From positions 39,994,446 to 40,058,445 of the forward strand of contig OZ026618.1 in the NCBI GenBank assembly GCA_964020975.1: 64,000 nt of DNA, given 5' to 3'. Within the stretch, counting starts at the first letter, position 1, and each line of letters begins with the position of its first letter. The notes under the pieces are model-generated. The model was not told where the DNA came from, searched no databases, and saw nothing but the letters and a program-made list of their open reading frames with translations. The position numbers were made by a program, and so were the translations under genes. Positions 48,057 to 62,756 of the stretch are shown piece by piece. This DNA comes from Hermodice carunculata. Taxonomy: Eukaryota; Annelida; Polychaeta; Eunicida; Amphinomidae.

Positions 48057-49938
48057 TCACACCCTGCATATGTAATCTATAACATTTACAGATTCGAAGG
48101 TCTTGGTGAATTTAGAGTTTGACATTTCATGTCCTGAATTTCTGTATTTTTGCCCCAAAGGGGCATGTACGGCATTGGTAGCTCCACCAGGAATGTGCAC
48201 CAGGGCATCCTTTTCTGTGACAGTGAAAAATATCAGCAAGGCACCGAAGTTGGTGACTCCTGTGTAAAAGTGAACTGCACTGCCATCCTCATGTAGAGTA
48301 TCCGCATTTACTCTGACTGCATTCAACTGCCCCTCTAAAAGCTTTACTCTTGCCTGCAAGGATGAAATTTCTCGTTTCTCTTTTCGAGTTTTCTTCTTCT
48401 GATTTTAGTTCTTTCAGTTTCTTTTCAGTAGAGGGTTCTGTAGTTTGTGTCCCAATGCTGGTTCCTTTTTTGGGTGGGTGTACCTTCTTCTTGTTGAACC
48501 TACCCATCACAAAAAATTTGCAGACTTGTTGCTGGTCAACAGTTTCCACAACCGGTATTTGTATTTCATCTCTACATTCATCTATGTTTGCAAGATCAAT
48601 GGTCTGTTGAACTGCCCTCTGGTTTTCTGATTCAAGCGCAAGTTGCCTCTTTGCCACTTGGCTTTGTGTCAGCTGTCTGGGCTTACTTGGTGTCTTAAGT
48701 GGAAATGTGGATGGGACATAATCACGTGATCCAGGCTCTCTGATTGGCTGTTTTGAGTGGAAATGTGCACCACAGACTATGATTCGGGGTGGGGGACCAC
48801 TTCTTTCCTTTTGGTTTGTATCTGAAAATATATAACAAACAAGAAATCTAAAATTTGATTTGATTGAATTCAGTTTGAAAAATCAGAAATCATGTACAGA
48901 GATTCATACACATGAACAATAAATATATACACAAGACATACCGATTTTTGCATGGATGGCCCTTAAAACCCTACAGTATGGTCCTTGTAAATGTGTCATT
49001 TTAAAATTATCCACATATTTATTAAAAGGAAAAATCTTACACATTTATATAAACATATCAACACATATAAATGAAAATAATAATATTTAAATGATAATAA
49101 AATGTAAAATACAAATGCTATTATGCATCATGGACCGATTTGGAATGATTTGATTTGAGTAAAGAAAAATAAAGATTTTTTTTTTTTTTGATATCAATCA
49201 AAGTGTCTGCATCATACACATGTAATTACTTTTAAATCCCAGCATAAGAAACATTTTGGTTCGACTACAATGCGGTTAGAGCTATATTCAAATATCACGC
49301 CAGCCTAGCTGACAAGAAGCAGCCACACACAAATATGGTTTCTTCAGCAAGTACTTATAGAGCACAGAACTGTGCCAATTGAGGCCTCTGTTGCATTTAA
49401 AATAAACTAAACAGGAGGTCCCTTCCTGTCACATAACTCTGCTTGTAAATAGTTTAGAGTACACGTAGGGTTTTGTGCCGAAAATACACAGGAAACAATC
49501 TTCAATGAGCAAGCCGTTTAAGTTTTTTTTGGTTTTTTTTTTTAATGGCAGCAGAAGCCATGCGATTGAACATCCCACCAAAAACTCCACAAAATTGCTC
49601 TCAATTACACCTGTGGTTTCACGTAATTTGTGCGGCAATACATATTTAAGACGTCAGTCAACTGAATATGGGCGAGATTTAAACGCAACATTAATCGGCG
49701 TCAACATGCACAGCTCTCGAAGCTGATTCAGGGTGCAGCAAAACTACCAGCCTGGCCAAAATTCCACCGAGAAACACTGATAAAAACACGAATAAAACTA
49801 ACCCTCTCTCTTTATGGCCTGGATCCGTGCTTCTCTCTGGTCCTGTGGCTTGTCTGGTATTACAAAAAATCGTAGGTCTGTTTTTTCACTGCGATTATTC
49901 TGGCAATTTGGCACACAGCAGTGGTCTCGCTTCCCCAT
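48057..49938 (-). pseudogene. THAP-domain transposase gene, two exons, frameshifted and truncated
   Basis: Exon 1 (49,938-49,803) begins MGKRDHCCVPNCQNNR and ends at a G|GTTAGT donor. A 981-bp intron ends in 'tatattttcag'. Exon 2 starts at 48,821. Joining in phase gives 'IKREDTNQKERSGPPPRIIV' then 'CGAHF'. The C2CH zinc-binding set (CCVPNC, C-x2-H) and the terminal 'YVPSTFP' (AVPTxF-like) are complete, so this is a full THAP DNA-binding domain of about 85 residues. A basic linker and coiled coil follow. A one-base frame change near 48,380 shifts 'EISSLQARVKLLEGQL' to another frame, which continues to 'VHFYTGVTNFGALLIFF', the FYTG block of THAP transposases, and stops at 48,057. The helix-turn-helix and DDE parts are absent. 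THAP would recognise transposon ends. Confidence 0.8.
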
Positions 49939-51660
49939 TTTGGCGTATGGCACTGACCGGCTGATGCAAAGGAGTTACACCCCAATTTGCCCAATCCGCG
50001 AAGCTCTGTTGAAAACGACGCCAGCGCCATCTATCGTACTGAAAAATTCTATTTATCTGTAGTTTTATTTCTCCCACATTTTCACTTTGTTTTTAGCAGA
50101 ATCTTCTGTAAAACAGCTTTAACTTTCTAACTCTCTCGCCTTCAATAAAATCATCTTACCATTTATTCTTAGACTCTAGTGTTTAAAACCGTCCTGACAA
50201 GCTACATGTAAATCCCAACCCCAGGGCCTCATAAAAAATACATATACCCCACACATGACTCGTGTCTCCACGGTCCACGGAGAAATTCACCTGCAAATTC
50301 AGATGTCATTACATTCTACAATTCAGGAACTATACTTGTCCCTTCTTCTATATATCATTTTAGTTCCTAAAAGTACTTCCATGGACACAATTACGCTTCT
50401 GTCGTGGTTAAACTATGACCATAATAATCAACATTCCAGAGCACTGCTTCCATCGATTCTTTTCCACAAAAGTAAAACATTAAGTACAATATATCAAACT
50501 TTCTCAAAGTACTAGTACTTTTCCTCTCGGAAAAAAATGCGCTGCAACCTGCATAAAACATTAAGTTCTTCCTGACCCACACTTTACATATTCCCAAGGA
50601 TGGGGGGGGGGGGGGGGGGATTACAAGAAAGCACCATCGATCAGATTAGCTGGTCGGGAATAAAGCAGTTACCAGATCCTTATTAAAAGAAAATTAGCCT
50701 CTCATAGTAAAAGAAAAAGCCAAAGGAAAGTTACAAAAAAAAAAAAAAAAAAAACCACCGATGCTTAAACATCAGGCTGAACAACACCCCCTAATATGTA
50801 AGTCTGGGGTCTTGAATCCACCATGTAATTAGTATAACAAAACCTGTAACCAATGACTTGAAGGCCTAGCAACGTCCTACAAAATAAAAGTTCCTTACAT
50901 GATGAATACAAAAATCCCTACACCCCACTCTGAAATAAATATGAAACGTCCACATCACCTAAAGTTTTAGCACAGAGGAGTCCTACTTTAGCAGTGTAGA
51001 GAGTCCATGCTCTACAGCAGCATAATCGAGGGGCTCTGACCCGTCGGTCTCAGCTTTATATATCTAGAAACGACCCTGAGAAGCAAATACGCACGTGCTG
51101 CAACACAAAAAGACAAAAGGCGAACTGTCTGCTTGACAGACTACTGGGGCATGGCGCACCAAGAGAACAACACACTACAAAAATGTAAAGTCCACGTGGG
51201 TTGATGCATACAATTCCCCAGTGAAAGTCCCAATTTAATTACACAGTAGCAGGGGAGAAAAACATTACATGTATGTCAGTATTTAATTTTTGGTACTGTT
51301 ACTGGGTCGTATGTCCAGGAATATGTGTAATTTTAGGACATAAACACTTTTCTGGTGAAAGTTTGGCTTGGATTACAAAGACCACAAGAAACGCTAAACA
51401 TCGATGACAAATCTCTTTCATCTGAATAATGGGGAGCCCACTTTTGCAGCATAAGACAAGTAATCAGCCTTAACGAAGCATGTTTTGGTGCACAATTGGG
51501 ACACCAATTACCCTGGAAATACATTTATAAACTGTTAATAGTGCTAAGGTTAGATCTTACCCTAGAAAGTATCCAAATGGGTATGTGTTTGTAGCTTTTG
51601 TATGTGTTTCACGTCATTCTGTGTTTAAGGCCACAATATGAAAAAAAATCGGGCTCTTAA
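49939..51660. other. non-coding stretch with homopolymers
   Basis: Includes the presumed upstream region of the THAP gene (49,939-50,060, somewhat less AT-rich), a G-run near 50,603-50,620 and an A-run near 50,738-50,755. No other gene supported. Confidence 0.5.
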
Positions 51661-51740
51661 GCATCTCTTTCTTTCTCTCTCTCTGTATATATATATATAT
51701 GGAGAGAGAGAGAGAGGGAGAGAGAGAAAGAGAGAGATGC
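51661..51740. repeat. 80-bp microsatellite hairpin (CT)n(TA)n(GA)n
   Basis: 'gcatctctttctttctctct' is followed by a TA loop, and a GA-rich arm ends in 'agagagagatgc'. The two arms pair almost end to end, including the unique 'gcatct/agatgc' tips. Confidence 0.85.
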
Positions 51741-51793
51741 CCACTAATTGTAGCTGACATATTACATTATGCGTATAGAAGGTAATATATTTC

Positions 51794-52058
51794 TTAACAT
51801 TGGTAGTTGCTAACATTTAATCGACATAAACTGCAGGTAGCTGCGATTGATGCCTGCATCAGGTCAGGAGGGAGCTGTTCTCCTTCATAGTGCATTTCAT
51901 ATTCATTCTGTGATATAACATGATAATAAATTGTTTGAATGTCTAACATGGAACTACCAATTTTGACTTGTTTCATGGCTGACGGGCAAAGGCTCATGTT
52001 TGCCTGGGGTTTTGTTGCAGCTTCTCTGGCTTTGTTCAAAACTGGTGTCCGCTTCAAT
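51794..52058 (-). pseudogene. candidate unrecognised exon
   Basis: An acceptor-like 'gtcatgacag' at 52,059-52,068 precedes 88 open codons on the minus strand, ending in a TAA at 51,794. The translation is not compositionally biased ('VLNKAREAATKPQANMSLC', 'IYYHVISQNEYEMHYEGEQL') but no family is recognised and no upstream exon was found. It directly adjoins the duplicated block to its right, so it could also be chance. Confidence 0.25.
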
Positions 52059-52071
52059 CTGTCATGACAGT

Positions 52072-53564
52072 CATATTATAGCAAGCGTCACCTAGCCCTT
52101 ACCATTTACGCTTGCACATGTGAATACATGACATAACTGAAGGTCCCATCATCGAATCTTTCCATTGTTATTCCTACAGAAGGCTACTTAGTATGCAGTC
52201 TATGGATTTGATTTTCTTTGCCACCCCCTGCTGTGCATGCTCGCATGGATGATTCCATTGCCTTTTTTATGCAACTCAGGAAATTCCCACAGTTTTATTT
52301 ACACCAAAGTCTCAAACTGACTGGGCATTATGGAAACAATGTTAAAAATTCATGCCTATTCAGAAAACGTGGTGAATAAAGTGTGATAAATGATAATGAT
52401 TCACAAACTTGCATTGTTGAAATCTTACTGGAACCAGGGCCTGGCCAACATGCTTCTGGGGCTGGAGCTGGGTTTCCGTGGATTAGAAAAAAAATTACAG
52501 ATGTGAGGGTAACCTAAATAAGCACTACAAATTAGACAGTGTCATTACCATATCCAAACCGTCGTCCTAACGAAACAAATCCAAGTCAATTCCGACCAAA
52601 GGCAATGTTCCTTGGTATGTATAGCTGAAACACATAAATTTATAGTTCGTATTTACCCAAAAGAGACCAAAACGTAAGTGCAAAGGTCCATAGGGTCGAA
52701 AAAGGCTATATCTAGTTTTAACATGACAGAATGCAAAAAGTTTTGTTTGAAATTATAGGCCTATTTTAGTAAATTGGCTTGAACAGTTGCATCATTCATG
52801 CACATACAGGACAATACAATTTATGAAAAGGGACCAAAATTTTGCAGCACATCAGAGAATTTGTAAGCGGAGGTTCTTAACTTGTTGAAAATGTCAATAA
52901 AATTCAGTATTTAAAAAGGTACTACTTGCAACCACAATCTCAACGGTGATCATCATCCATATAAGTCCACAAGGTGACACCAACACCAACATGAATCCAT
53001 CAGAAAAGCCCTCTAGGCCTAAAATGACCATCAATAAGAATCCAAACAACATGATTATATAATTCGATGTGTTTTAGGCATGTAGTTAAAGACATGATGT
53101 TTTAAAGGAGATCAACTAAGAGTTTTTTTCAAAAAGAAAAGTGTTTGAATTTGCAAATATAGAAAGTACATTGGTTCAAATCTTAAACATCAGCCAGAAG
53201 CAAGTGACATTAGGCCTCAAATCAATAAAACGTAGTCAAAAAATGCATTACAATAGTCAAAATTTGTAAGGATACTAGTCACATTTCAAGTTGGATTCCA
53301 GAAGTATTTTTGAAAGGACCTTTAAATGTTCAAGGAAGCATAGAATCCCACAAATCATCTAATAAGTCAATTATTAGGGTAATAATTTAGAATTCCAAAA
53401 ATGTAGTATGCCATTGTAAGTCAAATGTAAGTCAGCCAAGCATAATGTACATCTAACTCGGGGTTCTATAAAGTTTAAAAGGTCAAATTGTAAAACACTC
53501 CTAATTATTGTAAAATTCTACTTCCTTTATCAGAGAAAGAATTCAGTTTTATGAAAAGAACGAA

Positions 53565-53635
<71 letters not shown>

Positions 53636-54180
53636 CATGTTCAAATTCCCATAGATAACTGTAAGTATAACTGTTTTTCTGTAACAGTTTTAAATTTTTT
53701 CATTTCTAAGGTATGTAAGATTTGTTGTGCATGTTGTGTCCTACCTTAATATAATGTCTGTGGTCACCAGTCACCAGGTCGCTTCTGGTGGCCTTCCAGA
53801 TTGCAACTCGCATTATGTCCCTTAGGGGCCCTAAACGCCAGGGTTGCCAGCTCAGATTTGGTATTGTTGCGCGAGATTCTAAAGATGATTCTATGTACCC
53901 ACTATGTCTCAGCCACCGGTTACAACCCTATTCCAATGAGGATATAGAGCTCTTGGGCACAGCACTTAAATTTGTAGAACTGCCTACTGAAGGTCAGGCT
54001 GTATGATAGATAGGTTCATTGAGCTGAGGTACCACAGTCTCCACCTCTAGGCTGGTTTACTAATTGGCTGCCAAAAGGGACTCAGCAACTAGGTCTTACT
54101 GCTTGATCCACTGACGTTAATATTGATACATTTGAATGCTGACACTGACATCTAAGGCTTTGCCTATTACATGGTAGCAA
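52072..54180 (+). repeat. old tandem duplication, unit 1 (with 1.17-kb extra segment)
   Basis: The A part (52,072-52,540) matches 54,181-54,600, sharing 'attcctacagaag', 'cagtctatgg', 'ctgtgcatgctcgcatgga', 'aaagtgtgataaatg' and 'aacatgctt-tg'. The B part (53,710-54,180) matches 54,606-55,075, sharing 'ttgttgtgcatgttgtgtc', 'ccaggtcgcttctgg', 'tatgtcccttaggggcc' and 'atttgaatgctga'. In unit 1, A and B are separated by 52,541-53,709, which unit 2 lacks. That segment holds a (GA)n run at 53,568-53,633. Part B has a 72-codon frame (53,788-54,006) that is not conserved as a frame in the second copy, so it is not called a gene. Confidence 0.8.
53568..53633. repeat. (GA)n microsatellite
   Basis: About 66 bp of uninterrupted GA inside the segment unique to duplication unit 1. 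Confidence 0.95.
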
Positions 54181-55075
54181 GAGTAAGCACGCTCCTACCG
54201 TATGCACACGTGTATGTGCGAATATATGACATAGCAGAAGACTTAATCATCTAATCTAACCATCGTTATTCCTACAGAAGACTTCTCAGTATCCAGTCTA
54301 TGGGTTTGTTTGTTTTTTTATTGTTACCTGTAGCTGTGCATGCTCGCATGGACGGCCCCATTGCACTTTTCATGCATCCCAGGACATTTCCACAATTTTA
54401 TTTGCACCAAAGTCTCAATAATTCATGCCTATTTGGGAAACATTGTCGATAAAGTGTGATAAATGTTAATAATTAACGAACTCACATTGTTGAAACCTCT
54501 CTGGCACCTGGGCCAGGTAAACATGCTTTTGCAGCTGGAACTGCGTTTCTGTGAAATATAAACAATTTACAGGTGTGGGGGATAACCTTAATAAACATCG
54601 CAAAGTATTTAAGACTTGTTGTGCATGTTGTGTCTTGCCTTAATTAATGTCTGCAATCACCAGTGGCCAGGTCGCTTCTGGAGGCCTTTCCGACCACAAC
54701 TCACTCTATGTCCCTTAGGGGCCCCAAAACGCAAGTTTGCCAGCTGAGATTTGTTGCCGTACTTGATTCCAACAATCACTCTCTGTGCCAACATTGCCTC
54801 TGCCACAGGTTATGACACTACGTCAAAGGGGATGTAGAGATCTTGAGCAAAGTACTTCAATTTGTGACAGTGTCGCACTAAAAGAAAGGCTGTATGACAA
54901 TTGGTTTGTTTAGTTGCTGAGGGACCTATGGCCTCCACCTTCTAGACTGTTTAGGAAATGGCGGCAGGAAAGATCAGGCGACTAGGTACTACAGCCTGAT
55001 CCACGGACATCACTGTTGTGTATTTGAATGCTGAAGATGGCATCTTCGGCCATGCCGACTACATATTATTTCAAT
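54181..55075 (+). repeat. old tandem duplication, unit 2
   Basis: Contiguous A' and B' blocks, with A' joined directly to B' at about 54,603. Many point differences and small gaps separate it from unit 1, so the duplication is old. No coding frame is conserved between copies. Confidence 0.8.
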
Positions 55076-55836
55076 ACGAAATCTTCTCATTTTGAGGTCT
55101 TCAACGAATAATGAATTGCTTCATGGAATCTCAAGTCTTCATATAATATCTGGTGATGCTCATGATGTTGGGCATATCAGGATTTGGACGACTTTAAAGT
55201 TTGACTGATTTTAATGCGACGTGTAATGATACTGAGAATATCCATATAACTTTGATTTATTGATCAGAAACATGGGCTGTGAGAGGGTGAACTTTGGGAT
55301 TTAGTTTGTGCAAGAAAATATAGTGGGCAAAGTCAGCTGTTTTGATAATGAAACAATGACAAGAAGTGAGAAACAGTGTGTACACAGTGGTTAAGTGGTG
55401 CCTTTAAACATTATTGGACTTCTGACAGGGTTTGGAAACCTACGACCCTGGAAGCTAATGTGTGCACATCATGAATGCTTACTGATATGTTACCAGGTAG
55501 TATCTCATCAAATTTATTTCATATTACAATCAACGTATTTCCTTTGAGAAGTCTTCGGATGGGACCATGCTGTTTTTGCAAATGACCCAAACCTACTTCC
55601 AAACAGATTTATGTCTCAGGTATAAACATAAATGTTTTAATGTAGAAGTGGTTTACAACTTGCTTAACTTCATCATCAAAGTAAACTTACAGAGCATATT
55701 ACCATTGGATAAAACGTTCATACATGTTAATTATCACAGCCTAAGATTGTGAGATCTCTAAAATGGTCGCTGCAGTATTGCTGTCCATGTGCACATTGGA
55801 TCTAACATAAAGTTGCTGTCTTGGATTTGTTTTTTC
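55076..55836. other. no supported gene
   Basis: Mixed AT-rich sequence. A 61-codon frame at 55,567-55,752 has no motif. Confidence 0.45.
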
Positions 55837-58572
<2,736 letters not shown>

Positions 58573-60655
58573 GTTTTTTATTTAATTGCCCATGAAGAAC
58601 ATAATGTGCTGTCATCTAATAGTATCTGAATTACACGAATAATCCCATCTTGACATCCGTGCAAACACGGGTATTTAAAAAAACAGAAAGTTTAACACAC
58701 ATGGGCATGGGCAGTGCCTTTTTCACCCATCATTCCCATTAAGGCAGGACTAAGATGAGGTTTTAGATTTGCAAGCGGCCAGACAAATATAGCTAAAGTG
58801 TAAGATTTTTGCATTGTCACAATGTAACTTAAAATACAGAGCCTACAATTGCCACTTTCTCCTCTGACTTAACTTTTTCAGTTTGTTCAAAGAAAACTGT
58901 TCTCCAAATAATCGGTTCCATATTAATTCCATGGACTTTTACAGTTTTGGAATATCTGTAGAATACAGATGCCCGCTGTTACACCAATATTCAAAACTCC
59001 ATCTCTATAAATCTGCCATCGCACAATCTAGGATTGGCCCACAACTATAAGAACTTTTTATCATCCATACAATTCTAATGTGTCTCAAGTCCGCTTTTCA
59101 CCCATCACACAACATTACTTGATCATTGGTGACAATGTCCACAAAACCAAGTTCGCTGCATTCATCCAATCCTTTGTAGTATCTAAGAAGAACACATGCA
59201 GTGATACTTTATTCAAGTCTGTCTTTCCTCTGAATACATGACTGAAACTCATGTTCTTTCAGGGTTTTAGGCAAAACATATAAGTAAGCATGTGCGGCTG
59301 TGACAAACAGTTACCATATGCACAGATCCTCGGGCACACATCCATATGTCTCTGAGTCGGAAAAACACCAGTCCACTAAACAGTACTGCCCAATTGCAAG
59401 AATTCATCACAGAGCCATATATTCTGAGTAGCTTTCATGGTTGGAACATCAGGTGCTAGTGTCACCACAGAAGGTTGCAGTGTAATAATCCTTATACAAT
59501 ATAATTGTATTATGATTCTTGTCTGCAATGTTACAAAAAGTAACATTTTCCAAATGTAGCCCTTTTCCGTTTGACATGCACCACATACTCAGAAATATCA
59601 TAACAGGTTTCGTGTGAGCTTTGGTGCAGGCAGAAGTGAAGGGACAACGTTGTTGGTAGGCATCAAATTGTTTGATATTCAAGTGTTCAAATTTAGCTTT
59701 TACAACATACACAGGCAAAGAGCTATTGATTCAACGTGAAGCTTTGAAAAGAATGTGAACTTGTTATTGTTTGGCTTTTCATTTTAGATTTTATGAAGTC
59801 TTCAGGTATGTAATGTACCATTATATTTACAACATCACACGAAACAATCCCCCCGCCTCCCCCCCCCCCCAAATAAATACCCTTTCAGAGCATATTGAGA
59901 TAAAAATTGTCACCAAATATTCTTATTGTAAAGACAACATACAACGTAGATTGACTCTCCAAAAATGAGAGACAATTGTAATTATAGACAACATGTGTTT
60001 GACAAGTTTTTTCTTTATTTTTGCAATATACGAGAAGCATATTTTAAACAAAATCACACCAAGTAGATACCAACTCAACGTATTTTTTAATTTTTTATGC
60101 ATGGTCATTGGAAGAATGGTAATGGTCCACAGTTTAGTTAATAGCATATTCACACACCCCCATTGCTGAAGTTTTCGAAAATGTATTATTTCTAAGCATG
60201 AAATACTAATAGATGAGCTGCCTCAATTTTAGGGGGTATCTATGTGGTGGAAAAGGCAAGCTTTAACAAATACAGGGTGTGAATATTGTCTTTTATGATT
60301 TTTTGAGCAATATCATGGGTATGACGCCATGTGTTGAAGCTATGTGTGTTTTTCATGGTATGAGCATATAAACAGGACAAGTATCAAACGCTAGCATAAT
60401 GCGTTCTGTTGAACGGGACCGTATTGTTTGCTTATAATTACAAAATGTGTGTACCCTTATCCCTTAATTATCACATATTTTATATATCGTGAAACCCAAT
60501 CTGGTGTAAAGTAATTCTGAAATTTCTGACAGTATGCTAGGGGAAGCAATGGGAAGTTAAAACGTATCATTCTAATTTCCATATATGACATGCGAGATTA
60601 TTCAGTCAGCGACATTCAGCCATCACAGTTCAAATCATACATAGGTATGTATATT
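58573..60655. other. no supported gene
   Basis: AT-rich. An 89-codon minus-strand frame (59,718-59,449) has reasonable composition but no motif and no splice support. A C-run lies at 59,860-59,869. Confidence 0.45.
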
Positions 60656-60713
60656 TTATGTTCGGAACGAGCGGGACTCGAACATGCAACCTATGCCACC
60701 AGTCGCCTAGCTG
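60656..60713 (-). mobile_element. tRNA-derived SINE fragment
   Basis: On the minus strand: 'cagctaggcgactggtggca' followed by 'taggttgcatgttcgagtcc'. 'gttcgagtcc' is a good pol III B box, and 'agctaggcgactgg' sits where a decayed A box would be. It matches the fragment at 32,575-32,620, and both lie beside (TA)n on the same side. The body and tail of the SINE are not defined. Confidence 0.6.
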
Positions 60714-60733
60714 AAATGAGAATACATGTATGT

Positions 60734-60737
<4 letters not shown>

Positions 60738-60771
<34 letters not shown>
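60738..60771. repeat. (TA)n microsatellite
   Basis: Short TA run next to the SINE fragment. It also interrupts the end of the coding exon to its right. Confidence 0.9.
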
Positions 60772-60773
<2 letters not shown>

Positions 60774-60779
60774 TGCTTG

Positions 60780-61348
60780 TGTTGTCTGATTTCTCTGTTG
60801 TAATGCCGTCCATTCACCAGACCATTTTCTCAAGCACGGGCAAAAACGCCTGACTCAATGTAGACACCATGAAGGCTAGAATCCTGGTAGCATTTGCCCA
60901 GAATTGAAAACAAGTCGCATATACTGTGGAATGCACCCATTCTGATAACAAAATCCTGGCACAGTTCGTCTGTTTCTGTGCCGAATAGTGGTTGTTCGAA
61001 CAGGCAAACAATATTATGAAATTGGAAACCTTTTATGATTGTCTTACTCCAATACAAAATCTCAGAAACCGTTGGAACTTCAGTCATTGGGGCATTGAGT
61101 GTAGGTAGGTTACTGTTTCTCTCAAGACAAATTTTGATGCCCTCAAGAGCTGTAATACTGAATCTCTTGTGACTGCTAGTATCATGGGTGTCCAGGAATT
61201 GGTGCAGGAGATACCATAGCAGATTCGTTTTGAAAGCAGCCTGGTCAAGATTATTATAATGTTGGTGAGTGTGACGCACGTGTCCAGGTCCACAGGTTTG
61301 ACCACTGCTGTGCATTGGCAGATTCATGTCATCAACTAGGAAGCTCCT
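60780..61348 (-). pseudogene. large exon of an unnamed, repeat-linked protein family
   Basis: An acceptor (tttctttctag) at about 61,349 leads into a frame open for some 170 codons to a TGA at 60,830. The ATG at 61,327 is internal to the exon. The translation includes 'LPTLNAPMTEVPTVSEILYW', 'NIVCLFEQPLFG', 'FVIRMGAFHSICDLFSILGK' and 'DSSLHGVYIESGVFARA'. Beyond the TGA (plausibly from CGA) it continues 'ENGLVNGRHYNREIRQHK' up to the TA microsatellite. From memory, predicted proteins of many marine invertebrates share the pattern D-Q-P-L, R-x-G-x-F-H, G-S-x-L and G-x-x-Y-N-R-x-x-R-x-H; I cannot verify this here and know no function. The flank at 61,360-61,560 recurs at 26 kb, so it is a multi-copy element. 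Confidence 0.5.
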
Positions 61349-61615
61349 AGAAAGAAAAAGCCTAAGTCTGTAGTTACTGACAAATATTTCAAAGGTTAAG
61401 AGAAAGGTTTAAACCCACCCGTTGCCTTTATGATTTACTGCCTGTGTCAGTTCAGGAGTGAAATATGTTTCCTCAACATTGGTATTGGAAGATGATTGCT
61501 GTATATAACTTTGCTCTCGTTATTGGGTTGTTATTTTTAAATATGGGTGTTTTTAACTGTTTGATTAACACTTCCTTGGCTATGTTTGGTTGTTGAATCG
61601 GCCATTCCGGAACAC
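61349..61615. repeat. flank shared with 26,100-26,330
   Basis: 61,370-61,556 aligns with 26,100-26,325 in the same orientation ('caaaggtt', 'tcaggagtgaaat', 'cattggtattg'). This is presumed intron or upstream sequence of the element whose exon lies to the left. Confidence 0.6.
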
Positions 61616-61764
<149 letters not shown>

Positions 61765-61837
61765 TACATATGCAATTCTCACCTAACTGCATTATGGTAC
61801 TGGGCGGTATCTTATTTATACATCCCTACTAGCAAAA

Positions 61838-62290
61838 TCACATTGTGTAAGCATTTTAAAAAATTGAGCTGAATATTGTAAAAATATTCTTGGATAATGT
61901 CATAATCATATGAAAATGTATGGCGTTGGGAATATTGCAATAAAATTAACAGGAAATGTTATAAAAACGTTAAAATAACATTAAAAAATGATTTGAATTA
62001 TACATGGTTGTAACATTTGGGTAACGTTGTTAAAACATGACTGGAAAATATTTTTGAAATAGGTTGAAACAGCACGCTAATGTTAAAAATCAATGTAGTG
62101 GAAATGTTACCATAACAGAGTCAAATTATTTTCTAGCTATGTTGCAACAATGTTTATATCAATACTGTGAAAATATGACATAAAATGAAAATCTTGTACA
62201 AATATTTTAAAATGTGTTGCAAAAAATGTTTATATAACATTTTCAATGCCATACACTCTATAATTTTAAAATGTTAATAAAATATCGCTC
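61838..62290. repeat. AT-rich stretch with recurring 'aatgtta/aacatt' words
   Basis: Words such as 'aaatgttataaaaacgttaa', 'ataacatt' and 'tgttgcaacaatgttta' recur on both strands at irregular spacing. It has the look of a decayed minisatellite or foldback element but no exact unit could be set. Confidence 0.35.
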
Positions 62291-62756
62291 AAACAAATGG
62301 AGTCAAATCTTATTCATAATCAAGTAAGCACAAAGACAAAAATGAAAGATCTTTTAACATATTGAAAGACAAGAAAATGGGAGTTGTGCGAAAAATCCTT
62401 GTTCAGTTGGTCAACTCTATCCATGCAAGAAAAATTTCAGTCATTTTGCAATAGGGAGCCAATGGCCGGCCATTGACAATTTAACTATTGCATTATTTTT
62501 TTTCCAATCAGATTTTGTAAGCAGTCTTTTTTAACTGTTATTTTTTTTTGTCAAAACATTGTTCTTGTTTTTTGAAAAAAAAAACCAAAATAACATCCAG
62601 TGCATGTATATTAGCCTGATAGCGAAATCATTTAGACACATATATAACACAGCAAACGGAGCAGGAATGTTCTTCCATTATGTTAGTGTATTCAACTATA
62701 CAGGTCACCAGATTTGTCCCCAAAAGGAACAATTTGTTTTGAAATAATCTAAGAAT
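62291..62756. other. no supported gene
   Basis: AT-rich. Short palindrome 'tggccggcca' near 62,463. No motif-bearing frame. Confidence 0.45.

Larger units (their letters stand above)
44420..49938. mobile_element. decayed two-gene DNA transposon, ISL2EU (PIF/Harbinger-related) type
   Basis: A rightward SWIM/YqaJ gene (to 46,675) and a leftward THAP/transposase gene (49,938 to 48,057) converge. Family knowledge: ISL2EU elements pair a THAP-containing transposase with a YqaJ nuclease protein, which is this gene content. Outer ends were not located; no terminal inverted repeats were recognised near 44.0-44.4 kb or 50.0-50.1 kb. The transposase catalytic part is missing. The block is therefore a dead copy, or two neighbouring relics of related elements. 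Confidence 0.6.

Noticed and set aside
47541-48075. Lys/Asn- or Phe/Val-rich frames on both strands
   Set aside because: They follow the T/G-rich low-complexity tract and have no motif.
53788-54006. 72-codon frame in duplication block B
   Set aside because: The second copy of the block does not keep the frame, so selection on a protein is not supported.
59449-59718. 89-codon minus-strand frame
   Set aside because: No homology signal, no splice sites and no relation to neighbouring repeats were found.
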